DNA from: Candidatus Eisenbacteria bacterium
Lineage (GTDB): Bacteria; Eisenbacteria; RBG-16-71-46; CAIMUX01; JAHJDP01
Assembly (NCBI GenBank): GCA_018831195.1
Contig: JAHJDP010000084.1
Location: forward strand, 62,001-126,000
DNA: 64,000 nt
Reading direction: 5' to 3'
Both the position numbers and the translations under genes were made by a program. This document shows positions 42,101-50,419 of the stretch, piece by piece. Numbering within the stretch: position 1 is the first letter of the stretch; each line of letters opens with the position of its first letter. The notes under the pieces are model-generated. The model did no database searches. It was given only the letters and a program-made list of their open reading frames with translations, and was not told where the DNA came from.

Positions 42101-42232
42101 ACAATGAAGGATCTCAAGCGGGATCACCATACCGTCGTCACCTTCAGCGAGGTTAAATACAACGTCGGTGTCGAGCCGGATATCTTTGCGGAGCGCTATC
42201 TGAAGAATCCTCCACGGGAATATATCAAGTAA
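39104..42232 (+). CDS. RND-superfamily (MMPL-type) exporter fused to a LolA-like lipoprotein-carrier domain
   Basis: The preferred start is GTG 39104 (GAGGGGG seven bases upstream), giving 1042 residues; earlier in-frame codons fall in the promoter. Residues 1 to about 765 form a 12-helix RND protein of the hydrophobe/MMPL type: two halves, each with one helix, a large periplasmic loop and a five-helix bundle (GLSIDFAIHFIQRSREIHKE is the conserved second-half segment). After a further hydrophobic stretch ending SPVEAAETD, residues about 800-1042 match outer-membrane lipoprotein-sorting (LolA/LolB-like, COG2834) proteins: RWIYIPAVDLVRRIS and SDFSYEDVSGR. The protein may move lipids or hydrophobic molecules from the inner membrane to the cell surface. 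Confidence 0.88.
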   Translation: MRDFLINIAIRRPKWVLIITALITLAFLAQFPRIKIDTDPENMLPENEQVRVFHSEVKENFNLRDFLVLGIVHEAGMFTPERLARVQEMTNEIRELDGVITDDLLAPADVDDITVEEGGILRVSPLMGEAPEDQAGADLILERIRQNPILRGKLASDDGRAIALFIPLESKDISFEIAQKITTIANNMGGDEEYYLAGQPVAQDTFGAAMFKQMAVSAPLAGLVIFLLMLFFFREPRTVGTAMLVAVMSVIWGMGALIGTGFTVHIMSSMIPIFLIPIAILPSIHILSDMYDRRGRCGSTEEAVRQSLTHLFKPILFTTITTIVGFGSLMLTPIPPVQIFGGFVAAGILAAWLMSMTFLPALVMLESHRGKDPLVCHSAKKTGMANYLQTVRRLSMRGRWAVTGVSVLILIFSIIGLSKIRVNDNPVRWFKSNHPLRVADRIMNEHLAGTYIAYLELGGDEEGRIKDPEVMTYIESLQKHLMDHSNVGATSSVADVVKKVGFELAFEDPEQMVIPDSREAVAQYLFLYEMSGGNPDDLYHFITPEANKAIIWVQMHEGDNNAVQSVVESAEIYMAANPIPDGLEKGWAGLSYVNIVWQDKMVKGMGKALLGSFITVFIMMTILFRSLIWGLVSMLPLTGTIAFIYGLLGWFGKDYDMPVAVLSSLTLGLSIDFAIHFIQRSREIHKETKNYEETMIRTFEGTGRAIFRNVMVLAIGFVPMLFASLTPYFTVGLFFFLIMMVSGLVTLVLLPAITALRPSLFYAAAAKQRKSRLAPAAATAVLLLFAGQALMPLISPVEAAETDAVEIMKQAHMNLFYAGDDGIAEVKMTLVDKNGREREREFTMLRWDGEDGGEQRYYTYFNKPADVRRTTFMVIKQVDKDDDRWIYIPAVDLVRRISSNDKNSSFVGSDFSYEDVSGRHWLDDAHELTGEGELDGTPVYIVKSTPNDGAKWAYRISYIDRERRLPLKEEYFDKKDEMIRLFTADEIKEIDGFSTVTTRTMKDLKRDHHTVVTFSEVKYNVGVEPDIFAERYLKNPPREYIK

Positions 42233-42291
42233 ACACGAAGGGTGTGATAGAACGAATGGCGGAACCAAACATGGGAAGAGAAGGTGAAATC

Positions 42292-43566
42292 ATGAATACA
42301 GCAGGCGATCGTATCAGTGATAGAACTCCCCGGGGAAAGTTACTGGGCAAAGTCCTCACCGTTCTGGTCCTGGCCGCCGTTATGATTCCGTCCGCGGGGT
42401 GGGGGCAGGAGATCCATGGGTTTATCGAAGGCCTCAATGGTGTGCGCTTGACGGAAGGCGGGGGATTCGATGAGGGCAGCTATACGGCGCGTGAAACACG
42501 GTTTCAATTGAGGCTCAATGACTACGGCGATACCGGCGAATATTTCGCCCGTCTCGATTATTTCTTTGATTCTTTCGATGATCGCGGCGGTGATTTGGAG
42601 ATTCGGGAAGCCTATTTCACCTATACCGGTTTTGGAGCGGTCGATTTCAAAATCGGCCGGCAGATAACAACATGGGGGACAGGCGATCTTCTCTTTATCA
42701 ATGATGTCTTCCCCAAGGATTGGCAAAGCTTCTTCATCGGCCGCGAGGATCAATATCTCAAAGCTCCCATGGATGTCTTCAGAGCCGGAGTCTATAGCGG
42801 CCTGTTCGATATCAATGTCATCGCCATGCCGCGATTTGAGCCGGATCGCCTACCGACACCCGACCGGTTGACCTTCTATAATCCCATGAACATGCCGATC
42901 ATCCCGGTGGAACCTGAAAACAATTTGGATAAGGGCGAAATCGCCATCCGCCTTTCCCGCCAGATCAGCGGCTGGGAAGCGGCTCTGTACGGCTACCGGG
43001 GGTATTTCCGCCAACCGGTTGGATTCAACACGACCTCCCAACAGACTTTCTACCCCAGACTGAATGTCTATGGTGCCAGCTTGCGTCGCGGTCTGTTGGG
43101 CGGTGTGTTTAATTTAGAGGGCGGCTATTACGACAGCCGGGATGACCAGGACGGAGACAATCCCTTCGTTGAGAACAGTACGCTGCGCGGAATGGCCGGA
43201 TTCGACCGTCAGCTTATGACGGACCTTCAACTCGGTCTGCAGGGTTATTTCGAGCAGATGCAGAATCACGATCTGTACGCCGGCGGAATTCAGCCGGGGG
43301 CCTATGAAAAAGAAGAGCTTCGGCAGCTCTATACGATGCGTCTGACGCGCTGGCTCAAGTATCAGACAATAATGCTGTCATTGTTCACTTTCTACTCGCC
43401 TACTGATGAGGATTTCTATGTGAGGGCCAATGCAAGCTACAAGCTCAGCGATCCCATGGAAGTCTCACTGGGGGCGAATCTATTCGGCGGCGAGTACGAG
43501 CAAACACTCTTCGGCCAGTTCGAAGATAATGACAATGTCTATCTTAGGCTGCGTTATTCATTTTAA
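42292..43566 (+). CDS. DUF1302-like outer-membrane barrel protein
   Basis: ATG 42292, preceded by AGAAGGTGAA, gives 424 residues; the frame is also open from GTG 42244. A signal peptide (LTVLVLAAVMIPSAGWGQ) is followed by regular amphipathic strands, with the family-like FKIGRQITTWGTGDLLFINDV, and the protein ends in RLRYSF, an outer-membrane C-terminal aromatic. DUF1302-type porin-like proteins are often encoded beside MMPL/RND exporters, as here (59 bases downstream), and could be the outer-membrane station of the same export route. The cargo is unknown. Confidence 0.8.
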   Translation: MNTAGDRISDRTPRGKLLGKVLTVLVLAAVMIPSAGWGQEIHGFIEGLNGVRLTEGGGFDEGSYTARETRFQLRLNDYGDTGEYFARLDYFFDSFDDRGGDLEIREAYFTYTGFGAVDFKIGRQITTWGTGDLLFINDVFPKDWQSFFIGREDQYLKAPMDVFRAGVYSGLFDINVIAMPRFEPDRLPTPDRLTFYNPMNMPIIPVEPENNLDKGEIAIRLSRQISGWEAALYGYRGYFRQPVGFNTTSQQTFYPRLNVYGASLRRGLLGGVFNLEGGYYDSRDDQDGDNPFVENSTLRGMAGFDRQLMTDLQLGLQGYFEQMQNHDLYAGGIQPGAYEKEELRQLYTMRLTRWLKYQTIMLSLFTFYSPTDEDFYVRANASYKLSDPMEVSLGANLFGGEYEQTLFGQFEDNDNVYLRLRYSF

Positions 43567-43638
43567 GACAGGCCAGGACCTCAGAACGAGGAAGAATAAT
43601 GCGAAGGAACAGAGTGCGAATAAAAAGGAGTTGATCCG

Positions 43639-43863
43639 ATGAAAAATCATCAAAGCTCATCCATGGAGATGGTCATCCGCCGCTTTGCTGGTGTCTTTAT
43701 ACTCGCCAGCCTGGCCTTGGGGTGGTGGGTTCATCCCGGCTGGTTTCTCTTCACAGCCTTCGTCGGAGTAAACCTATTCCAAAGCAGTATAACAGGGCTC
43801 TGCCCGCTGGAGAGGATGCTTCGCAAGGCCGGCGTTGGGCAAAGCGCTGGGTCGCTGCAGTAG
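43639..43863 (+). CDS. DUF2892 small inner-membrane protein
   Basis: A 74-residue protein with two hydrophobic helices separated by a short turn (RRFAGVFILASLALGWWVHP, then FLFTAFVGVNLFQSSITGLC) and a C-terminal PLERMLRKAG tail. This is the DUF2892/YgaP-TM pattern (FxGxNLxQSxxTGxCP). The ATG at 43639 has AAGGAG eight bases upstream. It follows the barrel gene by 72 bases and is probably the last gene of the RND operon. Its biochemical role is unknown, although the family is often found with sulfur-transfer proteins. Confidence 0.85.
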   Translation: MKNHQSSSMEMVIRRFAGVFILASLALGWWVHPGWFLFTAFVGVNLFQSSITGLCPLERMLRKAGVGQSAGSLQ

Positions 43864-44095
43864 CGGGAATCAGCTTACTTCTTCCGGGGCCGGGGGTTAT
43901 CCAAAAATGAACGGCAGCTCATCAGCGCCCCCGGTTCCACCCTCTCCTCATCAAGTTTCATCATTCAGCTTCATCTTGGCGCACCCCCTTCCTGATGTTA
44001 GATTCCCTAGATGGACGATGTTCCTGGGACTGCCAGCCGGAGCCGCGTAGCCGTTTGGCGAACTGACATGAGAAGCAAGCTGTAATGGAGCTCTG

Positions 44096-47000
44096 ATGGT
44101 GCGATACAAGACTCTCGAAGAAATCGCGGGACATTTGGAGAAGAAACGAATTTCTTTCTCTTCACTGATGCCCTGGCGGATCAGCAATATCCTGCTCGTT
44201 TCCAGCCTCTATGATTCATTTACTTTTCAGGAAGACGGGAATCTGACGGAGATGCTCTTTTCAGAGTATCTCGATTTGAATCTGAGCTATGCCCCCTCAA
44301 TCAGCCGGGTCTCTACGGCGGAAGCGGCCCTGGAGAATGTGCGCACCGAGCAGCCCGATCTTATCATCTCAATGCTTCGCGTTGGCGACACCGACATCTT
44401 TGAGTTCGGCAAGGCGCTGCGTGAGATCGCCCCGGACCTGCCCCTTGTTCTGCTCGCATATGATACCCGTGAGCTTGCCATGTTAAAGGCTCGTGAACCC
44501 ATCCCGGGGGTGGATCATATCTTCGTCTGGCAGGGGGATGTTCGTCTCTTTCTCGCCATTATCAAGTGTTATGAAGATGTTATGAATGCTCGCCATGATG
44601 CAGAGGTGGCCGGCGTAAAGACGATTATCCTGATTGAAGATAACGCCCGGTTCTATTCGTCGTATCTGCCCCTGCTCTATACCGAGATCATGGAGCAGAC
44701 GCAGGGACTCATGACGGAAGGCGTCAATCGCATGCAGCGGCTTCTTCGCATGCGGGCGAGACCCAAAATCCTTTGGTCAGCCAGCTACGAAGGGGGATTG
44801 GAATCTTACGAAAGATACCGTGATCACATTCTCGGAGTGATTGTTGATGCGAGGTTCCCCAAAAATGGAAAGATCGATCCTTCGGCGGGCCTCCAATTCG
44901 CAAAAATGGTTAAAACCCACGATATTCGGACACCCGTGTTGATGCAGTCGAGCGACACGTCGAATAGGGATAAGGCAAGCGCCACCGGTTCAACATTTAT
45001 CGATAAGAACTCGCCCACTCTGCTTCATGATGTTCAGGAATTCATGAGGAACTATCTTGGGTTCGGGGACTTCATTTTCAGACACCCGGATGAATCGGAA
45101 ATCATGAGAGCCTCGGATCTCCGGGGCCTCACACGAGGCCTGAAAAGGGTGCCTGATGATTCAATTCTGCATCATGCGCAAAGGAATGACTTTTCAACAT
45201 GGCTTATGGCGAGAACTGAGTATGATTTGGCCAAGGCTTTGCGTCCCCGCAAGCCGGAAGAATTCAAATCACCGGCCGCGCTTCGCGAGTACCTTGTTCA
45301 GACGCTGAGAGATTATCGGGATCAGAGTCGCGCCGGACTTGTCGAGGAGTTTTCCACGGACTCGTTCGAGGCCGAGGAGGGTTTCACCAAGATCGGCTCG
45401 GGATCGCTTGGCGGCAAGGGCCGGGGTTTGGCATTCTTGAATTCATTGTTAAAGGATTATGATATTGAGGATCGGTTTGCCGGTATCAAGATTTCGGTTC
45501 CCCCATCAACGGTGTTGGCCACTGGCGTCTTTGACAAATTTATGGAGGAGTCCAACCTCACGCAGCTTGCCCTCAATGAAAGCGATGACGATAAAATACG
45601 CGAGGCTTTTCTCAAAGCCAGGCTCCCTGAGAAAACCTCGCAGGCGCTCCGGGCTTACCTGCAGGAAGTGACCTACCCTTTAGCGGTCCGGTCCTCCAGT
45701 CTTCTAGAGGATGCTTCCTATCAACCGTTTGCCGGAATCTTTCAGACTTTCATGCTGCCTAACAATAATGAAGATATCGAAATCCGGTTGGATGAACTTT
45801 GCAGGGCTATTCGTCTTGTTTATGCATCGACCTACTATAACGATTCCAAGAGCTATATCGAATCGACTCCGAATCGACTCGAAGAAGAAAAGATGGCTGT
45901 TGTAATTCAACAGATTGTTGGAAGACAACATGATCATTATGTCTACCCGAATTTCGCCGGCGTCGCTCGCTCATATGATTATTACCCCATGGAAGGGATG
46001 AAAGCGGAGGATGGTGTCGCCTCCATCGCTCTCGGCCTTGGCAGTATGGTGGTCGATGGGGGAATGGCTGTGCGCTTTTCCCCTTCTCAACCGCAAAGGT
46101 TGTATCAGTTTTCTTCGACAAAGGATTATTTGAAAAATTCCCAGCGTGAATTCTATGGATTGGATCTTCAAAGACCAGGCCCTACGGGGTCGGCGGATGA
46201 ACCCGTCAAAAGCAATCTGGTGCTACTCGATCTTGGCACGGCGCTTAAACACGGGACATTGGATGCGGTGGGATCCGTCTACTCACCGCAGAATGACAAG
46301 ATATATGAAGGTGTTCATCGGAAGGGTATTAGTCTGGTTTCAATGGCGGGAGTCTTGACAGGGACTCATTTCCCTTTACCTGAGGTCCTTCGGTTTATTC
46401 TGGATGTCGGCGTCGCCGGATTTTCATGTCATGTAGAGATGGAATTTGCCGTGACGCTGCATCCTTCCAAAGAAGAGCCTCATGAATTCGCCTGTCTGCA
46501 GATCCGGCCGTTGGTTTTCAGCACGGTGTCCGAAGCGATAAATATCGGGGAAACACCAAAGGATCAAATTATCTGCATGTCGGGAAGCGCCCTTGGCCAC
46601 GGCCGGTTCACTGGAATCCGCGATATCATATATATTCGCGATGAGGATTTCGATCGGAGCCAAACCAAAGAGATCGCCAATGAGGTGGGACTGCTCAACC
46701 GGCAATTGAGACAGGCGGGGCGTCCATACCTGCTGATCGGTCCGGGCCGTTGGGGTAGCGCCGATCCCTGGCTGGGTATCCCCGTTACATGGTCGCAGAT
46801 TTCGGGTGTTCGCTGCATTGTAGAATCGGAGATGAAAGATATCCAAATTGCTCCTTCTCAGGGAACGCATTTCTTTCAGAATATAACTTCGTTTGGAATA
46901 GGCTATTTCACCATGAACTCCCAAGATCCTATATCATTTATCAATCAGACTTGGCTAAACGAGCAACCGGCGGCGTGGGAGACGGAAACAATCCGTCACA

Positions 47001-47110
47001 TTGCCTTTTCCGAATCATTTGAAATTGTCGTTGATAGCCGGAGCGGAAAGGGCGCCGTTTTCCAGCCGGGATGGTCACTGACACGGGAAAGTGGAAGCTC
47101 CTCGAGCTGA
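44096..47110 (+). CDS. PEP/pyruvate-binding (PPDK-N ATP-grasp) protein with N-terminal receiver-like domains
   Basis: A 1004-residue cytoplasmic protein. Residues about 30-165 look like a degenerate receiver domain (NILLVSSLYDS ... PDLIISMLRVGD, acidic site incomplete). Residues about 175-325 form a second one (TIILIEDNARFYSS ... VIVDARFPKNG). From about 430 the PEP-synthase/PPDK N-terminal ATP-grasp begins: GSGSLGGKGRGLAFL, YPLAVRSSSLLEDASYQPFA and ALGLGSMVVDGG. The phosphohistidine and PEP-barrel domains of real PEP synthase are absent. Homologues occur in Bacteroidota-like genomes as PEP/pyruvate-binding proteins. Its reaction is unknown; a regulated nucleotide-dependent kinase or ligase is possible. 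The ATG has GGAG just upstream. Confidence 0.8.
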   Translation: MVRYKTLEEIAGHLEKKRISFSSLMPWRISNILLVSSLYDSFTFQEDGNLTEMLFSEYLDLNLSYAPSISRVSTAEAALENVRTEQPDLIISMLRVGDTDIFEFGKALREIAPDLPLVLLAYDTRELAMLKAREPIPGVDHIFVWQGDVRLFLAIIKCYEDVMNARHDAEVAGVKTIILIEDNARFYSSYLPLLYTEIMEQTQGLMTEGVNRMQRLLRMRARPKILWSASYEGGLESYERYRDHILGVIVDARFPKNGKIDPSAGLQFAKMVKTHDIRTPVLMQSSDTSNRDKASATGSTFIDKNSPTLLHDVQEFMRNYLGFGDFIFRHPDESEIMRASDLRGLTRGLKRVPDDSILHHAQRNDFSTWLMARTEYDLAKALRPRKPEEFKSPAALREYLVQTLRDYRDQSRAGLVEEFSTDSFEAEEGFTKIGSGSLGGKGRGLAFLNSLLKDYDIEDRFAGIKISVPPSTVLATGVFDKFMEESNLTQLALNESDDDKIREAFLKARLPEKTSQALRAYLQEVTYPLAVRSSSLLEDASYQPFAGIFQTFMLPNNNEDIEIRLDELCRAIRLVYASTYYNDSKSYIESTPNRLEEEKMAVVIQQIVGRQHDHYVYPNFAGVARSYDYYPMEGMKAEDGVASIALGLGSMVVDGGMAVRFSPSQPQRLYQFSSTKDYLKNSQREFYGLDLQRPGPTGSADEPVKSNLVLLDLGTALKHGTLDAVGSVYSPQNDKIYEGVHRKGISLVSMAGVLTGTHFPLPEVLRFILDVGVAGFSCHVEMEFAVTLHPSKEEPHEFACLQIRPLVFSTVSEAINIGETPKDQIICMSGSALGHGRFTGIRDIIYIRDEDFDRSQTKEIANEVGLLNRQLRQAGRPYLLIGPGRWGSADPWLGIPVTWSQISGVRCIVESEMKDIQIAPSQGTHFFQNITSFGIGYFTMNSQDPISFINQTWLNEQPAAWETETIRHIAFSESFEIVVDSRSGKGAVFQPGWSLTRESGSSSS

Positions 47111-47440
47111 ATCTGATTCAAACCAATACCAGCGCCTGCCGAGGCCGGGTAAAGCCACATCGCGGGCAGGATCCGTTATCAGCTGTACAATGGCTCAAAG
47201 GTTCTGGAGGAATCTCATGAAATTGTCTGCTTGTCTGATCTGGTTCTTTGCTCCGAGTCTGGTTTGGGCGCTACAGGTCACTACTTAGCGTCAATGATGG
47301 CCATGAATCAATAGATCCCGTTTTTTGCAAGTAATCTCTCCTCAAAACGTGTATCCTCCCTAAGAAGTTTATCCGCAAAATCACAGCGCGCCGGTATGAT
47401 TTGCAGGCGCAAAAACATATGACATCGAGAGGAATTGGTC
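47111..47440. other. Intergenic region with a signal-peptide remnant
   Basis: About 330 bases between the ATP-grasp gene and the Fn3 lipoprotein gene. Apart from the short signal-peptide frame at 47217-47288 I see no gene, hairpin terminator or clear promoter. It looks like decayed coding sequence. Confidence 0.5.
47217..47288 (+). pseudogene. Truncated secreted-protein gene: signal peptide followed by stop
   Basis: ATG 47217, six bases after GGAGG, encodes only 23 residues. They form a near-perfect signal peptide (MKLSACLIWFFAPSLVWA) plus LQVTT, then TAG. The sequence downstream does not continue an obvious frame. This looks like the start of a secreted-protein gene cut by deletion or nonsense mutation; a genuine tiny exported peptide is the alternative. 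Confidence 0.5.
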
Positions 47441-48814
47441 ATGAACCTCCACAAATGGTTGATCGCATCGATCACGCTCATTTTCATCCTTCTTGGTCTC
47501 GGTTGTAACGACGATGACAAGCCGTCCGGACCGGGCGACGCCATCGCTCCCTCGGCCGTGAACGATCTAGCCGCATCTGATGCAACCGAAAACAGTATCC
47601 AGCTCACCTGGACCGCGACGGGCGATGACAATACGAGCGGTACAGCAAGCGACTACGACATCCGCTTTGCCACCGCGGACATCACGGTGGCGAATTGGTC
47701 GAACGCAACAAAAGCGGCCGGCGAGCCGAATCCGGCCGCAGCAGGAACGCCGCAGACCTTCACCGTTACGAACCTTCGCGGAGGAACAGAGTACTTCTTT
47801 GCCCTGAAGGTTGCGGACGAGGAGCCGAATTGGTCCGACCTCTCCAACACGGCGGTAGACACAACCCTCCCGAGTAGTTTGATGTTGGTCGCTTCCTCTG
47901 GCGGAAAGTACGCCATCATCGATCCCGTGACCGGTGAGGATTCGGTGATTGTTGAGCCAAACGGCACGTATGATGGAAACGGGGATTATTGGGCATTCGG
48001 GTATGGTTGCCGCCGGGTTTACTTCATGGCTAAACCGGCGGGAAGCGGCACCAAGGCGATCTTCGGGTGCGATGCCTTCGATGGAGTCAATGTGGAGAGG
48101 CTCACTGACGCCGCACAGATGAATGTGGAGCATCTCGACGGCTCGCCGGCGGAAGAGAAGATTGTCTTCCAGGCGTGGGGGGGTGCGGAATCGAACTACC
48201 CTGGTCGGAATATCTTCGTCATCAATGAGAGTGGCAGCGGTCTCACCCAGCTCACCCACAGCGGGGAAGCGATGGAAGAGCCAGACGGCACCGACGTCAC
48301 CATTGATGGGGGTTATATGCCGATCTGGTCACCGGACGGAACGAAGATCGCCTTCTTCGCGAGGTCGCTCACCAGGAGCAAGGCGCTGCACTATGATTGG
48401 GTTGTGATGGATGCGGACGGGAACAACAAGGAAGTGGTAAATGTCTACAATGGCTTCTCCGACATCCGACGCGGTGGTTGGTCCCAGGACGGCGAGTTCC
48501 TCTTTATAAATCAACTGGAAGGAGCCGATTGGAGTATCTACGCCCTTCATATCGACTCGCGGATCGAGACTGAGATCACCGCCGCGCTAGGCCTTTCTCC
48601 GGCGGCGCCGTATTGGATCGCGCCGTCTCCTCTGGACGACGAGATCGCCTTTGATCGTTTTATGGCGAGCGCGACGTCGCTCTACAAGGCGGACTACACC
48701 GTCACCGGCACCAGCGTCTCCGTCTCTAACTCGCGGGAGGTCGCTCATTCGAACCAGTATGGCGTTCTCTCCTATGACGAGCCGGATTGGGCTCCCTTCT
48801 ATCCGGAGAACTGA
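47441..48814 (+). CDS. Lipoprotein with fibronectin type III and TolB-like beta-propeller regions
   Basis: ATG 47441 follows GAGAGGAA; the 457-residue product has a lipobox (LGLGC) after a signal peptide, so it is lipid-anchored. Residues about 35-145 form an Fn3-like domain (PSAVNDLAASDATENSIQLTW ... TNLRGGTEYFFALKVADEEP). The rest has repeated blade-like motifs (PIWSPDGTKIAFFA, GWSQDGEFLFINQ) of a TolB/WD40-like propeller. The role is probably binding or structural at the cell surface. A GC-rich inverted repeat lies 30 bases downstream (48845-48864). Confidence 0.82.
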   Translation: MNLHKWLIASITLIFILLGLGCNDDDKPSGPGDAIAPSAVNDLAASDATENSIQLTWTATGDDNTSGTASDYDIRFATADITVANWSNATKAAGEPNPAAAGTPQTFTVTNLRGGTEYFFALKVADEEPNWSDLSNTAVDTTLPSSLMLVASSGGKYAIIDPVTGEDSVIVEPNGTYDGNGDYWAFGYGCRRVYFMAKPAGSGTKAIFGCDAFDGVNVERLTDAAQMNVEHLDGSPAEEKIVFQAWGGAESNYPGRNIFVINESGSGLTQLTHSGEAMEEPDGTDVTIDGGYMPIWSPDGTKIAFFARSLTRSKALHYDWVVMDADGNNKEVVNVYNGFSDIRRGGWSQDGEFLFINQLEGADWSIYALHIDSRIETEITAALGLSPAAPYWIAPSPLDDEIAFDRFMASATSLYKADYTVTGTSVSVSNSREVAHSNQYGVLSYDEPDWAPFYPEN

Positions 48815-48844
48815 TTCCGATCTCAACCATCGTCGTAAGGCGCT

Positions 48845-48864
48845 CCGTCCGGACCTCCGGACGG
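48845..48864. repeat. GC-rich inverted repeat after the Fn3/TolB lipoprotein gene
   Basis: CCGTCCGGA (48845-48853), two bases, TCCGGACGG (48856-48864) form a perfect 9-bp dyad. No T-run follows on either strand, so it may stabilise the mRNA end or act as a weak terminator rather than a classical one. Confidence 0.5.
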
Positions 48865-48900
48865 GGCAAGGCGACATGTTATGTTAGATCGAATTAAACA

Positions 48901-48935
48901 AAAAAAGCGGCGGGGAGGATTTTCATCCTCCCCGC
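48901..48935 (-). terminator. Rho-independent terminator of gdhA
   Basis: On the minus strand an 11-bp perfect stem (GCGGGGAGGAT / ATCCTCCCCGC, 48935-48925 and 48920-48910) with a 4-base loop is followed by CGC and a T-run (48906 onwards). It lies 80 bases after the gdhA stop. Confidence 0.85.
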
Positions 48936-49014
48936 TTGCTACTTCTTCGCCTCGGCATCACTCCGGCCGGGATTCCATTCATCTGAACAGAAATCGTTCA
49001 GTGACGCAGCTCTC

Positions 49015-50376
49015 TTACACAACACCCTGATCCAGCATCGTGTCGGCGACCTTGAGGAAGCCGGCGATGTTGGCGCCGTTCACGTAGTTGCCGGGAGTTC
49101 CGAATTCAGCGGAGGCGGCGACGCACGCGGCGTGGATGTTCTTCATGATGCCTTGGAGGCGCTTGTCGACTTCCTCGCGCGTCCAGCTCAACCGCAGGCT
49201 GTTCTGGCTCATCTCGAGCCCGGATACCGCGACGCCACCCGCGTTGGCGGCTTTGCCGGGACCGTAGAGGATCTTGGCTTCGATGAAGTGCTCGACCCCA
49301 CCAGGAACTGTCGGCATATTCGCACCCTCGGAGACAACGTAGACGCCGTTCTTGAGCAGGTTCGCGGCATCCTTTTCGTTAATCTCGTTCTGGGTCGCGC
49401 TGGGGAATGCGCAATCAGCCTTGTGGTTCCAAAGCGGATCGCAATCCCGATTGGGATCGGTCGGGGTGTAGACGACATTGGGAAACTTATCGGCGTACTC
49501 TTTGATCCGGCCACGCCGGTTGTTCTTGAGATCCATGGCAAAGGCGAGTTTCTCGCGAGTGAAACCGGCTTCGTCATAAATGCAGCCGCTGGAGTCGGAC
49601 ATGGTGACGACCTTGGCGCCCATATCCAGGAGTTTCTGTATTGTATACTGGGAAACATTTCCGCTGCCGGAGACGAGGCAGGTCTTGCCTTCGAGTGTCT
49701 GGCCGCGCGTGCTGAGCATCTCAGCGGCGAAATAGACCGAGCCATAACCGGTGGCTTCCGGACGAATGAGGCTGCCGCCCCAGTTGAGGCCCTTGCCGGT
49801 CAAAACGCCCACAAACTCGTTCCGGAGCCTTTTGTACTGACCGAAGAGGAAACCGATTTCACGGCCGCCGACGCCGATGTCGCCCGCGGGAACATCCGTG
49901 TTGGCTCCGATGTGCCGGAACAATTCCGACATGAAGCTCTGGGTGAATCTCATAACCTCGAGATCAGATTTGCCCTTGGGATCAAAATCGGAGCCGCCCT
50001 TACCGCCGCCCATGGGTAGCGTTGTGAGGCTGTTCTTGAGGACCTGCTCGAAGGCCAAGAACTTAAGGATTCCAAGATTGACGCTGGGGTGGAAGCGGAG
50101 GCCGCCCTTATAGGGGCCGATCGCGCTGTTCATCTCAATGCGGAATCCGCGATTGACCTGAACCTCACCTTTATCATCAACCCAGGGTACCCGGAACAGA
50201 ATTACCCGCTCAGGCTCGCAGATCCGCTCAAAAATCTTCGCCTTGCGGTATTCGGGCCGTTTCTCGAGGACGGGCCACACCGACTCCGTGACCTCTTCAA
50301 CAGCCTGGTGGAATTCCGGCTCCGCCGGGTTCTTTGCTTTGATTGCCGCCATGAAGTCAGCGATTGATTTCGACAT
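49015..50376 (-). CDS. gdhA: Glutamate dehydrogenase (hexameric, probably NADP-type)
   Basis: A 453-residue enzyme of normal length for the hexameric class that interconverts glutamate with 2-oxoglutarate and ammonia. Features are YKGGLRFHPSVN, the catalytic-lysine motif LPMGGGKGGSDFDPKGKS, a nucleotide-binding LVSGSGNVSQYT and C-terminal ANAGGVAVSGLEMSQNS. ATG 50376 has AGGAGG upstream. It could take up ammonia freed by the purine-catabolic locus, although no direct linkage is seen. It is a single-gene unit with its own promoter, palindrome and terminator. Confidence 0.96.
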   Translation of the reverse strand: MSKSIADFMAAIKAKNPAEPEFHQAVEEVTESVWPVLEKRPEYRKAKIFERICEPERVILFRVPWVDDKGEVQVNRGFRIEMNSAIGPYKGGLRFHPSVNLGILKFLAFEQVLKNSLTTLPMGGGKGGSDFDPKGKSDLEVMRFTQSFMSELFRHIGANTDVPAGDIGVGGREIGFLFGQYKRLRNEFVGVLTGKGLNWGGSLIRPEATGYGSVYFAAEMLSTRGQTLEGKTCLVSGSGNVSQYTIQKLLDMGAKVVTMSDSSGCIYDEAGFTREKLAFAMDLKNNRRGRIKEYADKFPNVVYTPTDPNRDCDPLWNHKADCAFPSATQNEINEKDAANLLKNGVYVVSEGANMPTVPGGVEHFIEAKILYGPGKAANAGGVAVSGLEMSQNSLRLSWTREEVDKRLQGIMKNIHAACVAASAEFGTPGNYVNGANIAGFLKVADTMLDQGVV

Positions 50377-50419
50377 GTTGGTTTTCCTCCTGCCTAGCTA
50401 GGTTACTTCGCGAAGAGAC

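Noticed and set aside
44010-44095. Possible sigma-54 or sigma-70 promoter just upstream of the ATP-grasp gene
   Set aside because: The nearby TGGCGCAC element (about 43977) is followed by TTCC rather than TTGC, and no well-spaced -35/-10 pair was found.
49132-50019. Long (295-codon) plus-strand frame opposite gdhA
   Set aside because: It is fully antisense to a conserved glutamate dehydrogenase, has no recognisable motifs, and arises from GC-biased codon use on the other strand.
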